A stretch of 54,472 nucleotides of DNA from Thermoanaerobaculia bacterium. GTDB taxonomy: Bacteria > Acidobacteriota > Thermoanaerobaculia > Gp7-AA8. Made by a program: the position numbers and the translations under genes. The DNA lies in NCBI GenBank assembly GCA_017883235.1, contig JADGNY010000030.1, forward strand, positions 1 to 54,472, in the 5' to 3' direction. Positions 23,443-32,720 of this stretch are shown here, piece after piece. The notes below the pieces were generated by a model. It was not told the origin of the DNA, did not search any database, and was given only the letters and a program-made list of their open reading frames with translations. Position 1 is the stretch's first letter; every line of letters begins with the position of its first letter.

Positions 23443-25050
23443 GTGATCACCTTCAACAGATCGCAGGCCGGCACGCTGGTCCTTCTCGGCCTGCTCGTCA
23501 CGGCCATGGTGCTCACCGCCGGTCTCACCTTCGAGGCCATGCGCGCCGAGCGCGCTCATCGGGCGGCGGTACAGCGGGCCCTCCGCGATGACGCCTCCGT
23601 CCTCGCGGACGACCTCCTGCACCGCACCATCTTCGAATTCGAGATGTTCGCCTCGCCGCCGCTGCGGCGCGCAATCGCCAGACATCTGCTCGACTACAAC
23701 GTCCTCCCGTCGATCGAGGGGCTGGCCTCGGATGACCAGGTGTCGGATGTTGCGTTCGTCATCGACCGCCTCTTCCTCGTCGACGCAGACCACGGCACGG
23801 TCACGCCGCCGCTTCCGGAACCGCTTCAAAGCTGGGTGCTGCAGAAGTTCCCCGACATCGTCCGCAAGCGGTACGCGGCCGGTGATCAGGCCACGCTCCG
23901 CGTGAAACTGAGCGACGGCGAGCACCTGCTCGTCTATGGCACCGCCCAACTCACAGAGGGGCGGATCTTCGCCTTTACTGTTCATGAATCAGCGCTCGGC
24001 ACCCTCGCGGCCCGCGCCTTTTCCCGCCGCTCCGTCTTCCCCGGTGTCCTCGGCGGCGGCCATCGGACCAACGCCGACGTCTTCATCCGCATGGCCCGCG
24101 GCCGTCAGGAGATCTTCCGCACGGCGGGGACATTCGACGAGACGTTCGGCGTGACGATGCAACCCAATGGCGATTACGGCGACGCCGTCCGCGGGCTGAC
24201 CGTGCAGTGCTCCTTCGCGCCGCGCGCAATCCCCGCGCTCATCCCCGGCGGCCTGCCGCACTCGCGCCTGCCGCTGCTCATCGTCATGCTGCTGACGAGC
24301 TCCATGGTGCTCGCCGCCGCCTTCATCGTCCTGCGCCGCGAGCGGCAACTGGCCCACATCCGCTCCGACTTCGTCTCCGGCGTCTCCCACGAGTTGCGCA
24401 CGCCGCTCACGCAGATCCGGATGTTCTCCGAGACCCTGCTCCTCGACCGCGTCCGGTCGGCCGATGAGAGACAGCGCTCGCTGCGGATCATCAGCGAGGA
24501 AGCGCAACGGCTGACCAACCTCGTCGACAACGTGCTCTTCCTCTCACGCGGCCCGCACGCGAACATCCCGCCGGCGATCGATGACTGCGACATGGAAGCG
24601 CTCGTCGCCGACGCGGTCGACGCCTTCGCGCCGCTGGCGATGCGGCGCGACGTCGTCATCACCGTCGACACGCCGCCGCGCCTTCACGCGCGCGTCGACT
24701 GCGATGCGTGGAAGCAGGTGCTGACGAACATGCTCGACAATGCCGTGAAGTACGGCCCGCCGGGACAGACCGTGCACGTGCGGCTGTCGACGCAGAAGAC
24801 CATGATCCGGCTCGAAGTGGAAGACGAAGGGCCCGGCGTGCCGGCCGACGAGCGCGAATCGATCTGGCTACGCTTCCACCGCCTCGATCGCGACCGCGGC
24901 ACGCACAAGTCCGGGAGCGGCATCGGCCTGGCCATCGTCCGCGAGATCATCGCCAGCCACGGCGGACGCTGCTGGGTCGAAAACGCGAACGGCGGCGGCG
25001 CGCGCTTCGTGGTCGAAGCACCGATCGATGGTACGGAGGCGATCGCATGA
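23443..25050 (+). CDS. Membrane sensor histidine kinase
   Basis: This 535-residue kinase has TM1 at ~10-30, a large periplasmic sensor region (31-274), TM2 at 275-297 and no clear HAMP domain. The HisKA domain has H316 in SHELRTPLTQ. The HATPase_c domain has the N box LDNAVKYGP (N433), G1 DEGPGVP and G2 GSGIGLAIV. It would phosphorylate the response regulator whose ATG overlaps its stop by 4 nt. The input signal is unknown; the sensor domain shows no recognised motif. GTG start supported by TAGAGT. Confidence 0.93.
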   Translation: MITFNRSQAGTLVLLGLLVTAMVLTAGLTFEAMRAERAHRAAVQRALRDDASVLADDLLHRTIFEFEMFASPPLRRAIARHLLDYNVLPSIEGLASDDQVSDVAFVIDRLFLVDADHGTVTPPLPEPLQSWVLQKFPDIVRKRYAAGDQATLRVKLSDGEHLLVYGTAQLTEGRIFAFTVHESALGTLAARAFSRRSVFPGVLGGGHRTNADVFIRMARGRQEIFRTAGTFDETFGVTMQPNGDYGDAVRGLTVQCSFAPRAIPALIPGGLPHSRLPLLIVMLLTSSMVLAAAFIVLRRERQLAHIRSDFVSGVSHELRTPLTQIRMFSETLLLDRVRSADERQRSLRIISEEAQRLTNLVDNVLFLSRGPHANIPPAIDDCDMEALVADAVDAFAPLAMRRDVVITVDTPPRLHARVDCDAWKQVLTNMLDNAVKYGPPGQTVHVRLSTQKTMIRLEVEDEGPGVPADERESIWLRFHRLDRDRGTHKSGSGIGLAIVREIIASHGGRCWVENANGGGARFVVEAPIDGTEAIA

Positions 25051-25748
25051 AACGGATCCTGATCGTCGAAGACAACGCCGAGCTGGCCTTCGGCCTGCGC
25101 AATAACCTGGAGATCGAAGGCTACGCCATCGACGTCGCCACCGACGGCCAGGCCGGTCTCGACGCCGCCATGCACGCCCCGCCCGACCTGATGATCCTCG
25201 ATCTCATGCTTCCGAAACTCGACGGCTTCCGCGTCCTCCGAAGCATCCGCGACGCCGGCCTGCGCCTGCCGATCCTCATCCTCACCGCCAAGGGCGACGA
25301 GTCCGACAAAGTGCGCGGCCTGAAGATGGGCGCCGACGACTACGTCACCAAGCCCTTCGCCCTGCTCGAACTCCTGGCCCGAGTCGAAGCCGTCCTCCGC
25401 CGCGGCGCACCGGCGGCCGAACGCCGCATCGGCAGCTTCGGCGACGTAGTCGTCGACTTCGCCAGCCGCACGGTGACGAAACGGGGCGAGGCAGTCTCCC
25501 TCTCACGCAAAGAGTTTGACCTCCTCGCCGCGCTGCTCGAAAAGGAGAACGTCGTCGTCCCGCGCCTCGACCTGATGCGCGCGGTATGGGGCTACGCGGA
25601 CTCGGTGATCACAAGGACGATCGATACACATATAGCGGAACTGCGGCGGAAGCTGGAAGACAATCCGCGGATGCCGGAGCACATATTGACGGCGCCGACG
25701 ATTGGGTATCGGTTAAAGAGGGGGGTAGGCGGGTTGCGAGGTGTCTAA
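25047..25748 (+). CDS. OmpR/PhoB-family response regulator
   Basis: This 233-residue protein has a receiver domain (E8, D9, phospho-acceptor D52 in LMILDLMLP, K102) and a winged-helix DNA-binding domain (SLSRKEFDLLAALLEKENVVV, RTIDTHIAELRRKLE, TIGYRLKRG). It is translationally coupled to the kinase (ATGA overlap). Its stop codon overlaps, on the other strand, the stop of the large STAND gene, so the accessory gene ends exactly at the edge of this operon. Confidence 0.95.
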   Translation: MKRILIVEDNAELAFGLRNNLEIEGYAIDVATDGQAGLDAAMHAPPDLMILDLMLPKLDGFRVLRSIRDAGLRLPILILTAKGDESDKVRGLKMGADDYVTKPFALLELLARVEAVLRRGAPAAERRIGSFGDVVVDFASRTVTKRGEAVSLSRKEFDLLAALLEKENVVVPRLDLMRAVWGYADSVITRTIDTHIAELRRKLEDNPRMPEHILTAPTIGYRLKRGVGGLRGV

Positions 25749-28700
25749 CCTTCCGCTCCATCTTCCTTCTCGCTCTTCTCAGCTCGCAGCTTCTCGATGG
25801 CCGCAGCTACCTCATCCTCCCATGGGAGTTTTTCATCATTGGCGGGGTCGTAGGGCGGCAGGTTGGGGATCTTGGCCCCCAGCTGCTCCAGAAGGGCACG
25901 GACTTTGTTCAGTTCGTAGCGACGAACGTAAGGCTCTCCGTCGGCCCAGGCCCATTCGTACGCAGCCAGAGCATGCTTCTTCGCCTCCTCGGAATCGCCG
26001 ATCGCGAGCCAGAGGGATGCGAGTTCCCCCTGCGCGGGATTCCTAGCCTTGGAAAGCTGCTCTGCCTGGTTGCGTGCATCAGTTAGCCGCCCAAGGTGAA
26101 AGTTGGCGAGTGCTAGTTGACACTCCGCCTCACCATCGGTGTGTTCAACTTCGCGAGCCATACGCACGGCCTCCTGCAGGCTAGCGGCTGCGACTTCCCA
26201 ATTACCCTGGTCGAGCTGCCATAGCCCTCGAAGGCGATGGAGTTGTCGAATGGTGGTGCGACTCCTGCCAGCTTCGGCCAAATTCTCAGCGCTGGTAAGA
26301 TATTCTTCTTTCAAATTTCCCTGCCAAAAGCGGAACGTGGCGAACGCGAGTTCAGCCATACCTGGGCGATAGATGGCTCGATTCCAATCACGTCCCATGG
26401 AGTCGAGCTGCTTCCAAACATCCTTCGCATACGTCCCGCGGCCAACCCGCGCCAAATGGAGAAAGAGATCGAGTCGGGCGATGAATAACTTCTCTGGATT
26501 ATCTACCAGAACGGCAAGTGTCAGCGCTAAAACGAGCGCACGCTCTACAGCAGCAATCCGGTTTTGGAGCAAGAGAACGTGGGAAATATTAGACAGCTCG
26601 ATTGTCAGAACGCTCCAGTCCCTGCTCTTTAAACTCGCGTGAAGGCCGGTAGCATAGGATGAAAGTGCCTCCGCCAGTTCACCTGTGGCGGTGAGAGAGT
26701 ATCCTGCGTTGTCAACTAAGTACGATGCTTCGCGGTCGTTAACGTGGTCAGGCAAAGTGGCCCAGCCTCCGGGAAAGAAAGGACGCAGGAGAGAAAGCAC
26801 ACTCGGATAGGCCTCAAGATTGAACAGTAACGCGTCCGCTAAGCCATCACGATACCTCTCGAAAGCCTCTTGATAGCGATCCATCTGAAGCAACGTTCGG
26901 ACGATCGAAAGGCCATAACGGACATCGTCAAGAACTTCGGCCTCCTCGAAAGGGCTATGCTCCTGTCGAGAGAAGTAATCGACAACGCGCCGTCCGTAGC
27001 GCTCTTTTTCCTCACGACGAAGCATCGCCACGGCGAACCCCCGCACTACGGGATGGAGGTCGTAGAGTCTGGCCTGAGGATCGTATTGCAGCAAGCCACG
27101 GCTCTCCAAATCTCGAACGCCCTGACTGAGTTCCTTAGGTGCATCGAGAAATGACGACGATTGACGATATTCCGCAATCGCATGTTCGTATTCGCTTCGG
27201 CGCTGCAGTGCAGCTATGTATTCTTGATGTGCGAGGGCCTTCTCGTCTTCAGAGAGGTTCTTTCTGTTCGAATCGTCTTCTTTTTCGGGCTTCGTGACTT
27301 CTTCCGGCTCAGGCGGAAGGTGAGGATTAAGTGCGCTAAGCGTGGCGTAATCGACTGCTTCCGACAAAAGCGCTAGGGTTGATAGGAGCTGCCGATTTCG
27401 TTCTGGCAGCGAGTCGAGAGCGGTTCTCAGGATGTGGTTTCGCTTTTGGACCAGATCGAGCTCCGCAAGGTTGAGTGACGCACCTCCCTCGGGATCGACC
27501 GCCCAAGCGTCGAAGTTGCCCCGGTCGGGAAGGTAATCGTTGATGAGGCCCGCCAGAACTCCGGTCACCAACGGGTGGCAGTCGCAGTGGCTCTTCAGGT
27601 AGTTCTGCATATCGGCCGAGGTACCGGTGACGCCACAGAAACGCAGGAGTGCTTCGGCATCGGGAGGGCGGAGCCCGGGTAGTCGCTCCACCAGAACGCC
27701 CGGGATCGGTTGGCTTGCGGAGTTGAGCAGGACACGGGGAATGAGACGTGATGTGAGCAGAAGCTTTGAAGGAGCCGCTGAGGCGAGCGCCCGGAGAAGG
27801 TCATCGTCCTCCGGTCGAATAGCCGCACAGGGGTCACGCCGTGCGATCTTGTCGATAGTGCCGCCCTCCTCGTCGGCGAGCTGAGCGGCATCAAAACGGT
27901 GATAGGCGACGAGCACCCGCTCCAGACCGTCAAGGACGATCAGCCAAGGTCGGACACGAAGCTCCTGGAGAAGAAGTTCGCTCAGTTCGAACGTCTTTTT
28001 CTTCCGTAACTCCCCGAGCGGCCGCCTGGTAATGTACGCGAGGGCACGCATGCAGAAGTCCGCCATCACGGCGCCTCCCTCATAAAATGAATACCAGAAA
28101 CGACCGGCCCAATCCGCACGGACTGTCGCAGCTCGCCGCGTGGTCCACTCCCAGGTCAGCATGCTTTTTCCAGCTCCTCCTATAGCCTCGAAGAGCAGTA
28201 CGGGATGAGGGTCAGCGGCCGCGGCCCAATCGCTCAATATGTCGAGCTGCGGGTCGCGCCCGACGAACTTGTGAGTGCCAATGTAAGCTGGCACTGCATA
28301 GAACGCCGGCGGAGAAGGTATCGAGGAACTGCTGAGATCGGATATCGCCGGAATGGCAAGCGCTTCGGTTGACTGCCCACGTCTGTTGATCGAATATTTA
28401 TCCCAGTTTCTTCTGGGGTACACGGTGACCTGAACCATTCCATCTTTGCGCGTCACTAAGGGCTCGTCAGCATCTTGCTCTTCGCAGTCACTCAAAGCGT
28501 TCGGTATTCCGCTCCCCTGTGTCTCGACAAGGCCGACCCACCGAAGCGCGCTCGCGAGTCTCACATTTAGGCACGCCGATTGAGATGGCAACTCAGAAAG
28601 CCTGACGCTCTTTCCATCCTCCAACTGACGAGCAATCCAGAAGCCAGGGTTAGAAATTTCGATTCTGTCTTTGAATAGGCTGACGTGAATGTGCCGCCGT

Positions 28701-29809
28701 CCATCTGTATAGTCGCGATGACACAAAGCGTTGGCCAACAGCTCTCTCAGACAAATGACGGGATACTGAAAGCTGGTATTCGCCTTGAGCTGGCCCGGTT
28801 CAATGACCTCTACCTTTTCAATGCGCTGCATAACGAAGGTCATCGCTCTCTCAAGTTGAGTGATTATTGGGCCACACAGCTCTGTACGGCCATCTTGTCC
28901 AGCTTCAGGGCCAAGGCCAAAATATTCGACGCACTGAACCCACGCGCTTTGAATCAGGCGTTCCGGCTGCTCTAGAAACAGGAGAACCCCGGTGGCAAAG
29001 AGCTTCCCGTCGATGGTTAGGTCGGCCTTTGCCAAAAACTCGTTTGTGTCCGAGGTATCTTTGAATCGCGATTCTAGGATTTCTGGCCGCAGTTTTTCCT
29101 TGAACGACTGTAAGGCTGGATGAAAAATCGATGCTATTTTTACCCTTGTCAACCAAGTGTTAAAATCACCGTTAGCTGAATCGGTGACCGCCGGGTAGTC
29201 CGACTCAGCGCGACCTGAAGACGATACAATCTGACGCAACTCGAGCCCCGAATTCTCTGCAGCCTTTTGATCGAGGTAGCGCCGAAGCTCCGCAACGGAT
29301 TTCGTGGCCTCAACCTCAAAATCGTGCAAGTCGTTGAAAACCGCATACACTCGATGGACATCGGAGTCGGACCTGATTCGCTTAGCGCTGCCGAGGAACG
29401 CCTCAAGCTTCTTCATCTTCTCGTGGTCGGTTTCGACTCCTCCTTTTTTCACATCGTGCTCGTCCCCCATGATAAAGAGGAGCATGGGACGACTAAGTCT
29501 GCGAGCCTCGTTGAACTCAAGTTCCGTGAGCGACAGGCCATCGGGGTTCCGGTCGGGACATCTAGGCACCTGCCCGTACTTGTGACTGATGACGCCAATG
29601 TATGCCGCAGCGTCACTCACCATCTGCAAGGAGGAGTCAATGAGATCGATCGCAGGCAGCGCCGCGTCGTTCTCCATCGCCACAGCCTTCAACTTCTGCC
29701 CGTCGATCGCCTTGATCAGCGCCTTGCGATGCTGAACGAGGTCCGTAAACGTGCTGGACACCATCACCCCTTTGAAGGAGACAGGCTCAGAGCGTTTGTC
29801 GTTCGTCAT
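25745..29809 (-). CDS. DUF4062 / RecG-type ATP-binding / STAND (NB-ARC-like) / TPR fusion
   Basis: This 1354-residue protein has four parts. Residues ~12-110 are DUF4062 (GVMVSSTFTDLVQHRKALIKA; YIGVISHKYG), the module N-terminal to NTPases in NPHP3/TEP1-like proteins. Residues ~240-450 match the AlbA-associated, RecG C-terminal-like ATP-binding module (GVLLFLEQPERLI; LRELLANALCHRDYTDG; DRIEISNPGFW; GLVETQGSGIPNAL). A STAND NTPase follows with Walker A GGAGKS (544-549), Walker B WLIVLDGLERV (622-632), LLLTSR (683-688), an HPL motif and winged-helix/MHD-like YDLHPVVRGFA (~917-927). The rest is TPR-like helices. Base composition and codons are visibly less GC-rich than neighbours, and no TANNNT box is at the start. 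A sensor-effector (anti-phage NLR-like) role is inferred from architecture. Confidence 0.9.
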   Translation of the reverse strand: MTNDKRSEPVSFKGVMVSSTFTDLVQHRKALIKAIDGQKLKAVAMENDAALPAIDLIDSSLQMVSDAAAYIGVISHKYGQVPRCPDRNPDGLSLTELEFNEARRLSRPMLLFIMGDEHDVKKGGVETDHEKMKKLEAFLGSAKRIRSDSDVHRVYAVFNDLHDFEVEATKSVAELRRYLDQKAAENSGLELRQIVSSSGRAESDYPAVTDSANGDFNTWLTRVKIASIFHPALQSFKEKLRPEILESRFKDTSDTNEFLAKADLTIDGKLFATGVLLFLEQPERLIQSAWVQCVEYFGLGPEAGQDGRTELCGPIITQLERAMTFVMQRIEKVEVIEPGQLKANTSFQYPVICLRELLANALCHRDYTDGRRHIHVSLFKDRIEISNPGFWIARQLEDGKSVRLSELPSQSACLNVRLASALRWVGLVETQGSGIPNALSDCEEQDADEPLVTRKDGMVQVTVYPRRNWDKYSINRRGQSTEALAIPAISDLSSSSIPSPPAFYAVPAYIGTHKFVGRDPQLDILSDWAAAADPHPVLLFEAIGGAGKSMLTWEWTTRRAATVRADWAGRFWYSFYEGGAVMADFCMRALAYITRRPLGELRKKKTFELSELLLQELRVRPWLIVLDGLERVLVAYHRFDAAQLADEEGGTIDKIARRDPCAAIRPEDDDLLRALASAAPSKLLLTSRLIPRVLLNSASQPIPGVLVERLPGLRPPDAEALLRFCGVTGTSADMQNYLKSHCDCHPLVTGVLAGLINDYLPDRGNFDAWAVDPEGGASLNLAELDLVQKRNHILRTALDSLPERNRQLLSTLALLSEAVDYATLSALNPHLPPEPEEVTKPEKEDDSNRKNLSEDEKALAHQEYIAALQRRSEYEHAIAEYRQSSSFLDAPKELSQGVRDLESRGLLQYDPQARLYDLHPVVRGFAVAMLRREEKERYGRRVVDYFSRQEHSPFEEAEVLDDVRYGLSIVRTLLQMDRYQEAFERYRDGLADALLFNLEAYPSVLSLLRPFFPGGWATLPDHVNDREASYLVDNAGYSLTATGELAEALSSYATGLHASLKSRDWSVLTIELSNISHVLLLQNRIAAVERALVLALTLAVLVDNPEKLFIARLDLFLHLARVGRGTYAKDVWKQLDSMGRDWNRAIYRPGMAELAFATFRFWQGNLKEEYLTSAENLAEAGRSRTTIRQLHRLRGLWQLDQGNWEVAAASLQEAVRMAREVEHTDGEAECQLALANFHLGRLTDARNQAEQLSKARNPAQGELASLWLAIGDSEEAKKHALAAYEWAWADGEPYVRRYELNKVRALLEQLGAKIPNLPPYDPANDEKLPWEDEVAAAIEKLRAEKSEKEDGAEG

Positions 29810-29864
29810 GACGATCTCGGCACTCGATTAGTTTGGAAGGACCGCGATCAGTATCCTCGATTGA

Positions 29865-30065
29865 CTTCCATCCGGCAATGATCCAGGGCGCCAACCTCTC
29901 TTGGTCGGCCGCATCTTCGATAACCTCGGCGTGGCTCCTCAGACGAACGCCTACCTGCAACTGGCCACCACCCCTTCCGACTTCGTCTACGCCTGGGCAA
30001 GCTACGTCGACAACAAATCGACCGACCAGACCTTCATCCGGCCGATCCGGATCGGGGGACAGTAG
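29865..30065 (+). pseudogene. C-terminal remnant of a secreted-protein gene
   Basis: The frame after a stop at 29862 reads SGNDPGRQPLLVGRIFDNLG, then APQTNAYLQLATTPSDFVYAWASYVDNKSTDQTFI to a TAG. The YAWASYVDN.STDQTFI ending resembles the C-termini of secreted proteins common in this type of genome. There is no start or signal sequence. The 5' part is missing exactly where the STAND gene begins (start at 29809, opposite strand), so it was probably destroyed by acquisition of that gene. Confidence 0.5.
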
Positions 30066-30099
30066 GCATCGTCCGCGCCTCATTCTCTGTCACCACCAC

Positions 30100-30303
30100 T
30101 GTCATCCTGAGGCTGCCGGAGCCGCGTAGCCGAAGGCGAAGACGGCGTAGGACGCCGAAGGACCCCCTCCCTGCAACCCGGAGAGGGCGGCGGCTGTTTG
30201 AACTTCCCCCACCCACCCGGGTTAGCAACTCGGGGGTCCTTCGACCGTCCTCCGCCTGCTCCGCCGCTGCGCGGCCACGCGGCTCCGGCGGCTCAGGATG
30301 ACA
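30100..30303. repeat. Long inverted repeat (TGTCATCCTGAG type)
   Basis: The ends TGTCATCCTGAGGCTGCCGG and its near complement CCGGCGGCTCAGGATGACA are 200 bp apart. Inner imperfect complementarity is also seen (GGGGGTCC/GGACCCCC). This fills the gap before the YfhO-like gene; no other feature is visible there. Confidence 0.85.
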
Positions 30304-30349
30304 GGGTGATGACAGGCGATGTCGCCCCAACCCGAGTAGACCGCCCTCC

Positions 30350-30355
30350 TATACT
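30350..30355 (+). promoter_or_regulatory. -10 box TATACT of the YfhO-like gene
   Basis: TATACT lies 6 nt before the GTG at 30362. Confidence 0.6.
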
Positions 30356-30361
30356 TCCCGC

Positions 30362-32683
30362 GTGCCGACGGCGTTACTGCTCTACCTGACTGTTGCCGTC
30401 GTAACCATCGTCCTGTGGGTGCGATGGGTCACGCCGCTCTCGCGCGGCGCGGCATTCGTGCTGATCCTCCTGCCGTTCCTCTTCATCGGTCCGGCGCTCG
30501 TGACCAACCGCGTCTACGGCGGATACGACATTCTCTTTCTCAGCCAGCCGTTCAGCGATCACGCGAAGGAGTTCGGCTTCACCACCGCGCACAATGGATT
30601 GCTCGTCGACCATGTCCTGCAGATGGTGCCGTGGCAGCAGATGGTGAGGGAATCGTTCGCGCACCACCAGTGGCCGCTCTGGAATCCGGCTATGGATTCC
30701 GGCGAAGTGCTCGCCGCCGGGATGCAGGCGGCGCCGCTCAATCCGCTGAACCTGATCGCGCTCCTGCTCCCGCTCGGCGCGGCCACGACCTTCACCGCGG
30801 CGACGATCTTCTTCCTGGCCGCGCTCTTCACCTTCGCCTTCGCGCGCGAGATTGACTGCAGCGAAGAGGCGTCGCTCGTCGCCGCGGCCGGCTTCACCCT
30901 CTGCAGCGCCATGGCTTTCTTCGGGACCTGGCCGCACGGGAGAAGCTGGACGGTGCTGCCGTTCGTGCTGCTGGCCGTGCGCCGCGTCGTGCGCGGCCGC
31001 GACGTGGCCGCCTTTTCGCTGCTGACGATTTCGTTCGTGCTGCTGATCGTCTTCGGCCATCCGGAGACGATGCTGCACGTCGCCGCCATCGGCGTGCTTT
31101 ACGGCATCTTCGAGCTCATTCCGATGTGGCGCGAATGGCAGCGGCCGACGGCCATCGCCCTCGCCGCCGGCGGGATCGCACTGCTCCTGACCGCGGTCTC
31201 GCTAATGCCGTTTCTGGCCGCACTCCCCTACTCCTTCGACTACCTCATCCGCCAGACCCCGCCGCCGCCCGCCGCCGCGCACGAGATCTGGAAAGCCGTC
31301 CGCGCCACGTTCATCCCCTACTACGGCGGTGCGTCGTGGCATACACCGAGCGGCGAGTTGGACTTCGGACTGGCGCGCGTCGGAAGCGTGACCCTGGCCC
31401 TGGCCTTCATCGCCGCCTTTCGGCTCTGGCGCCGCCGCGAAGTCCAGTTCTTCGGCGCCCTCTGCGTCATCGCGCTCCTCGCCAGTTGGAAAGCGCCGCC
31501 TGTCGATGGACTGCTGCGGGAGCTGCCACTCTTCAGGATCGCCGTGAACGACCGGCTCGGCTTCGCCGCCGCGCTGGCGTTATCGCTTCTGGCCGCGGTG
31601 GCATTCGATGCCTTCGCGCGTCGCGATCGGCGCATCGTTCTTCTTGTGACAGCAGCGCTGGCGATCGCCACCGCCTGGTTCTGGCGGATGCAGCTCTCGA
31701 TCGGCGTCGACCTGAAGCTGCTCATCGCCGGCGCCGCCGCGGAGCTGATCGGCATGGCCCTGCTCTTCACCGCACTCGGCGCATCGTCACGCCGCGTGGC
31801 GGTCATCCTGATCGTCGCCGCCATCGCCGGGCAACGCGTCATCGAGGACAGCAACATCCATCCTTCGATCCCGCAACGGATGTTCTACCCCTCCGTTCCG
31901 CTCATCGCCGCCATCCCCCGCGATCCGCTCTACCGTTTCGCGGCGATCGGCAACATGGTCATCCCGAACGTGGCCAGCATGTACGGCCTCGAGGATGTCC
32001 GCGGCTACTCGGCCATGACCTACTACCCCTACGTGGAGACGATGAAGCTGTGGTGTCCCGATCAGAAGCGGACCTACCACGACGTCACCGATCTCTCCCT
32101 CCCCTTCCTCTCCTTCCTCGGCGTCCGCCACGCCATCACCCCGCGCACGATGGACCCGCCCCCCGGCTGGCGCCTCGTCGCCGACGACCGCACCTCTCGC
32201 CTGATCGAAAACACGCACGCCCTCCCACGCGTCTTCGTCCCCCGCCGCATCCGCTTCATCGATAGCGACCCGCGGACGCTCGAGGAAATGTCCGCCGCCA
32301 CCGACTTCGCCGACGAAGCCTGGATCCTCACGCACGACGTCCCGCCGCAATTGCTCGACAACGGCAACGCCGTCCTCCACACCCAGCGCATCGGTTCCCG
32401 GTACGAAATCGACGCCGATGTCCACGCGCCAGCCCGCATCGTCATCACCGAAGTCTCCTGGCCCGGCTGGCGCGCCTACCTCGACGGCCGCCGCGTCAAG
32501 CTCGACCAAGCCAACCGCGCCTTCCTCTCGATGTACGTCCCACCGGGCCGCCATCACCTGCAAGTCGTCTATCTGCCGGATGCGTTCGTACGGGGACGAG
32601 TGATCTCGCTGGGGACGCTGGCGCTGCTGATGGTTGGGGTGGGGGTTAGGAGATTGCGCCGGAGTGTTGGCGCTAATCCGTAA
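30362..32683 (+). CDS. YfhO-family polytopic membrane protein
   Basis: This 773-residue protein has about a dozen hydrophobic segments in its first 500 residues, then a C-terminal soluble domain. The luminal motif VPWQQMVRESFAHHQWPLWNP, GHPETMLHVAA, and the end SWPGWRAYLDGRRV are typical of YfhO/GT-C-like proteins. YfhO members are lipid-linked sugar glycosyltransferases in Gram-positives; here a GT-C transferase role in envelope glycosylation is inferred. GTG start set by TATACT. The last ~20 residues are basic and cytoplasmic. Confidence 0.85.
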   Translation: MPTALLLYLTVAVVTIVLWVRWVTPLSRGAAFVLILLPFLFIGPALVTNRVYGGYDILFLSQPFSDHAKEFGFTTAHNGLLVDHVLQMVPWQQMVRESFAHHQWPLWNPAMDSGEVLAAGMQAAPLNPLNLIALLLPLGAATTFTAATIFFLAALFTFAFAREIDCSEEASLVAAAGFTLCSAMAFFGTWPHGRSWTVLPFVLLAVRRVVRGRDVAAFSLLTISFVLLIVFGHPETMLHVAAIGVLYGIFELIPMWREWQRPTAIALAAGGIALLLTAVSLMPFLAALPYSFDYLIRQTPPPPAAAHEIWKAVRATFIPYYGGASWHTPSGELDFGLARVGSVTLALAFIAAFRLWRRREVQFFGALCVIALLASWKAPPVDGLLRELPLFRIAVNDRLGFAAALALSLLAAVAFDAFARRDRRIVLLVTAALAIATAWFWRMQLSIGVDLKLLIAGAAAELIGMALLFTALGASSRRVAVILIVAAIAGQRVIEDSNIHPSIPQRMFYPSVPLIAAIPRDPLYRFAAIGNMVIPNVASMYGLEDVRGYSAMTYYPYVETMKLWCPDQKRTYHDVTDLSLPFLSFLGVRHAITPRTMDPPPGWRLVADDRTSRLIENTHALPRVFVPRRIRFIDSDPRTLEEMSAATDFADEAWILTHDVPPQLLDNGNAVLHTQRIGSRYEIDADVHAPARIVITEVSWPGWRAYLDGRRVKLDQANRAFLSMYVPPGRHHLQVVYLPDAFVRGRVISLGTLALLMVGVGVRRLRRSVGANP

Positions 32684-32690
32684 GTCTGCC

Positions 32691-32696
32691 TAGAAT
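32691..32696 (+). promoter_or_regulatory. Possible -10 box TAGAAT
   Basis: TAGAAT lies 24 nt upstream of the GTG at 32721, giving a short leader for the zinc-ribbon gene. Confidence 0.4.
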
Positions 32697-32720
32697 GGAC
32701 GATCCATTCATGACATCGAG

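Noticed and set aside
25745-29809. Assigning the STAND protein to a named Avs or bNACHT type
   Set aside because: The NTPase looks NB-ARC-like and the N-terminus is DUF4062 plus an ATP-binding module; I see no motif that fixes it to a named defence family.
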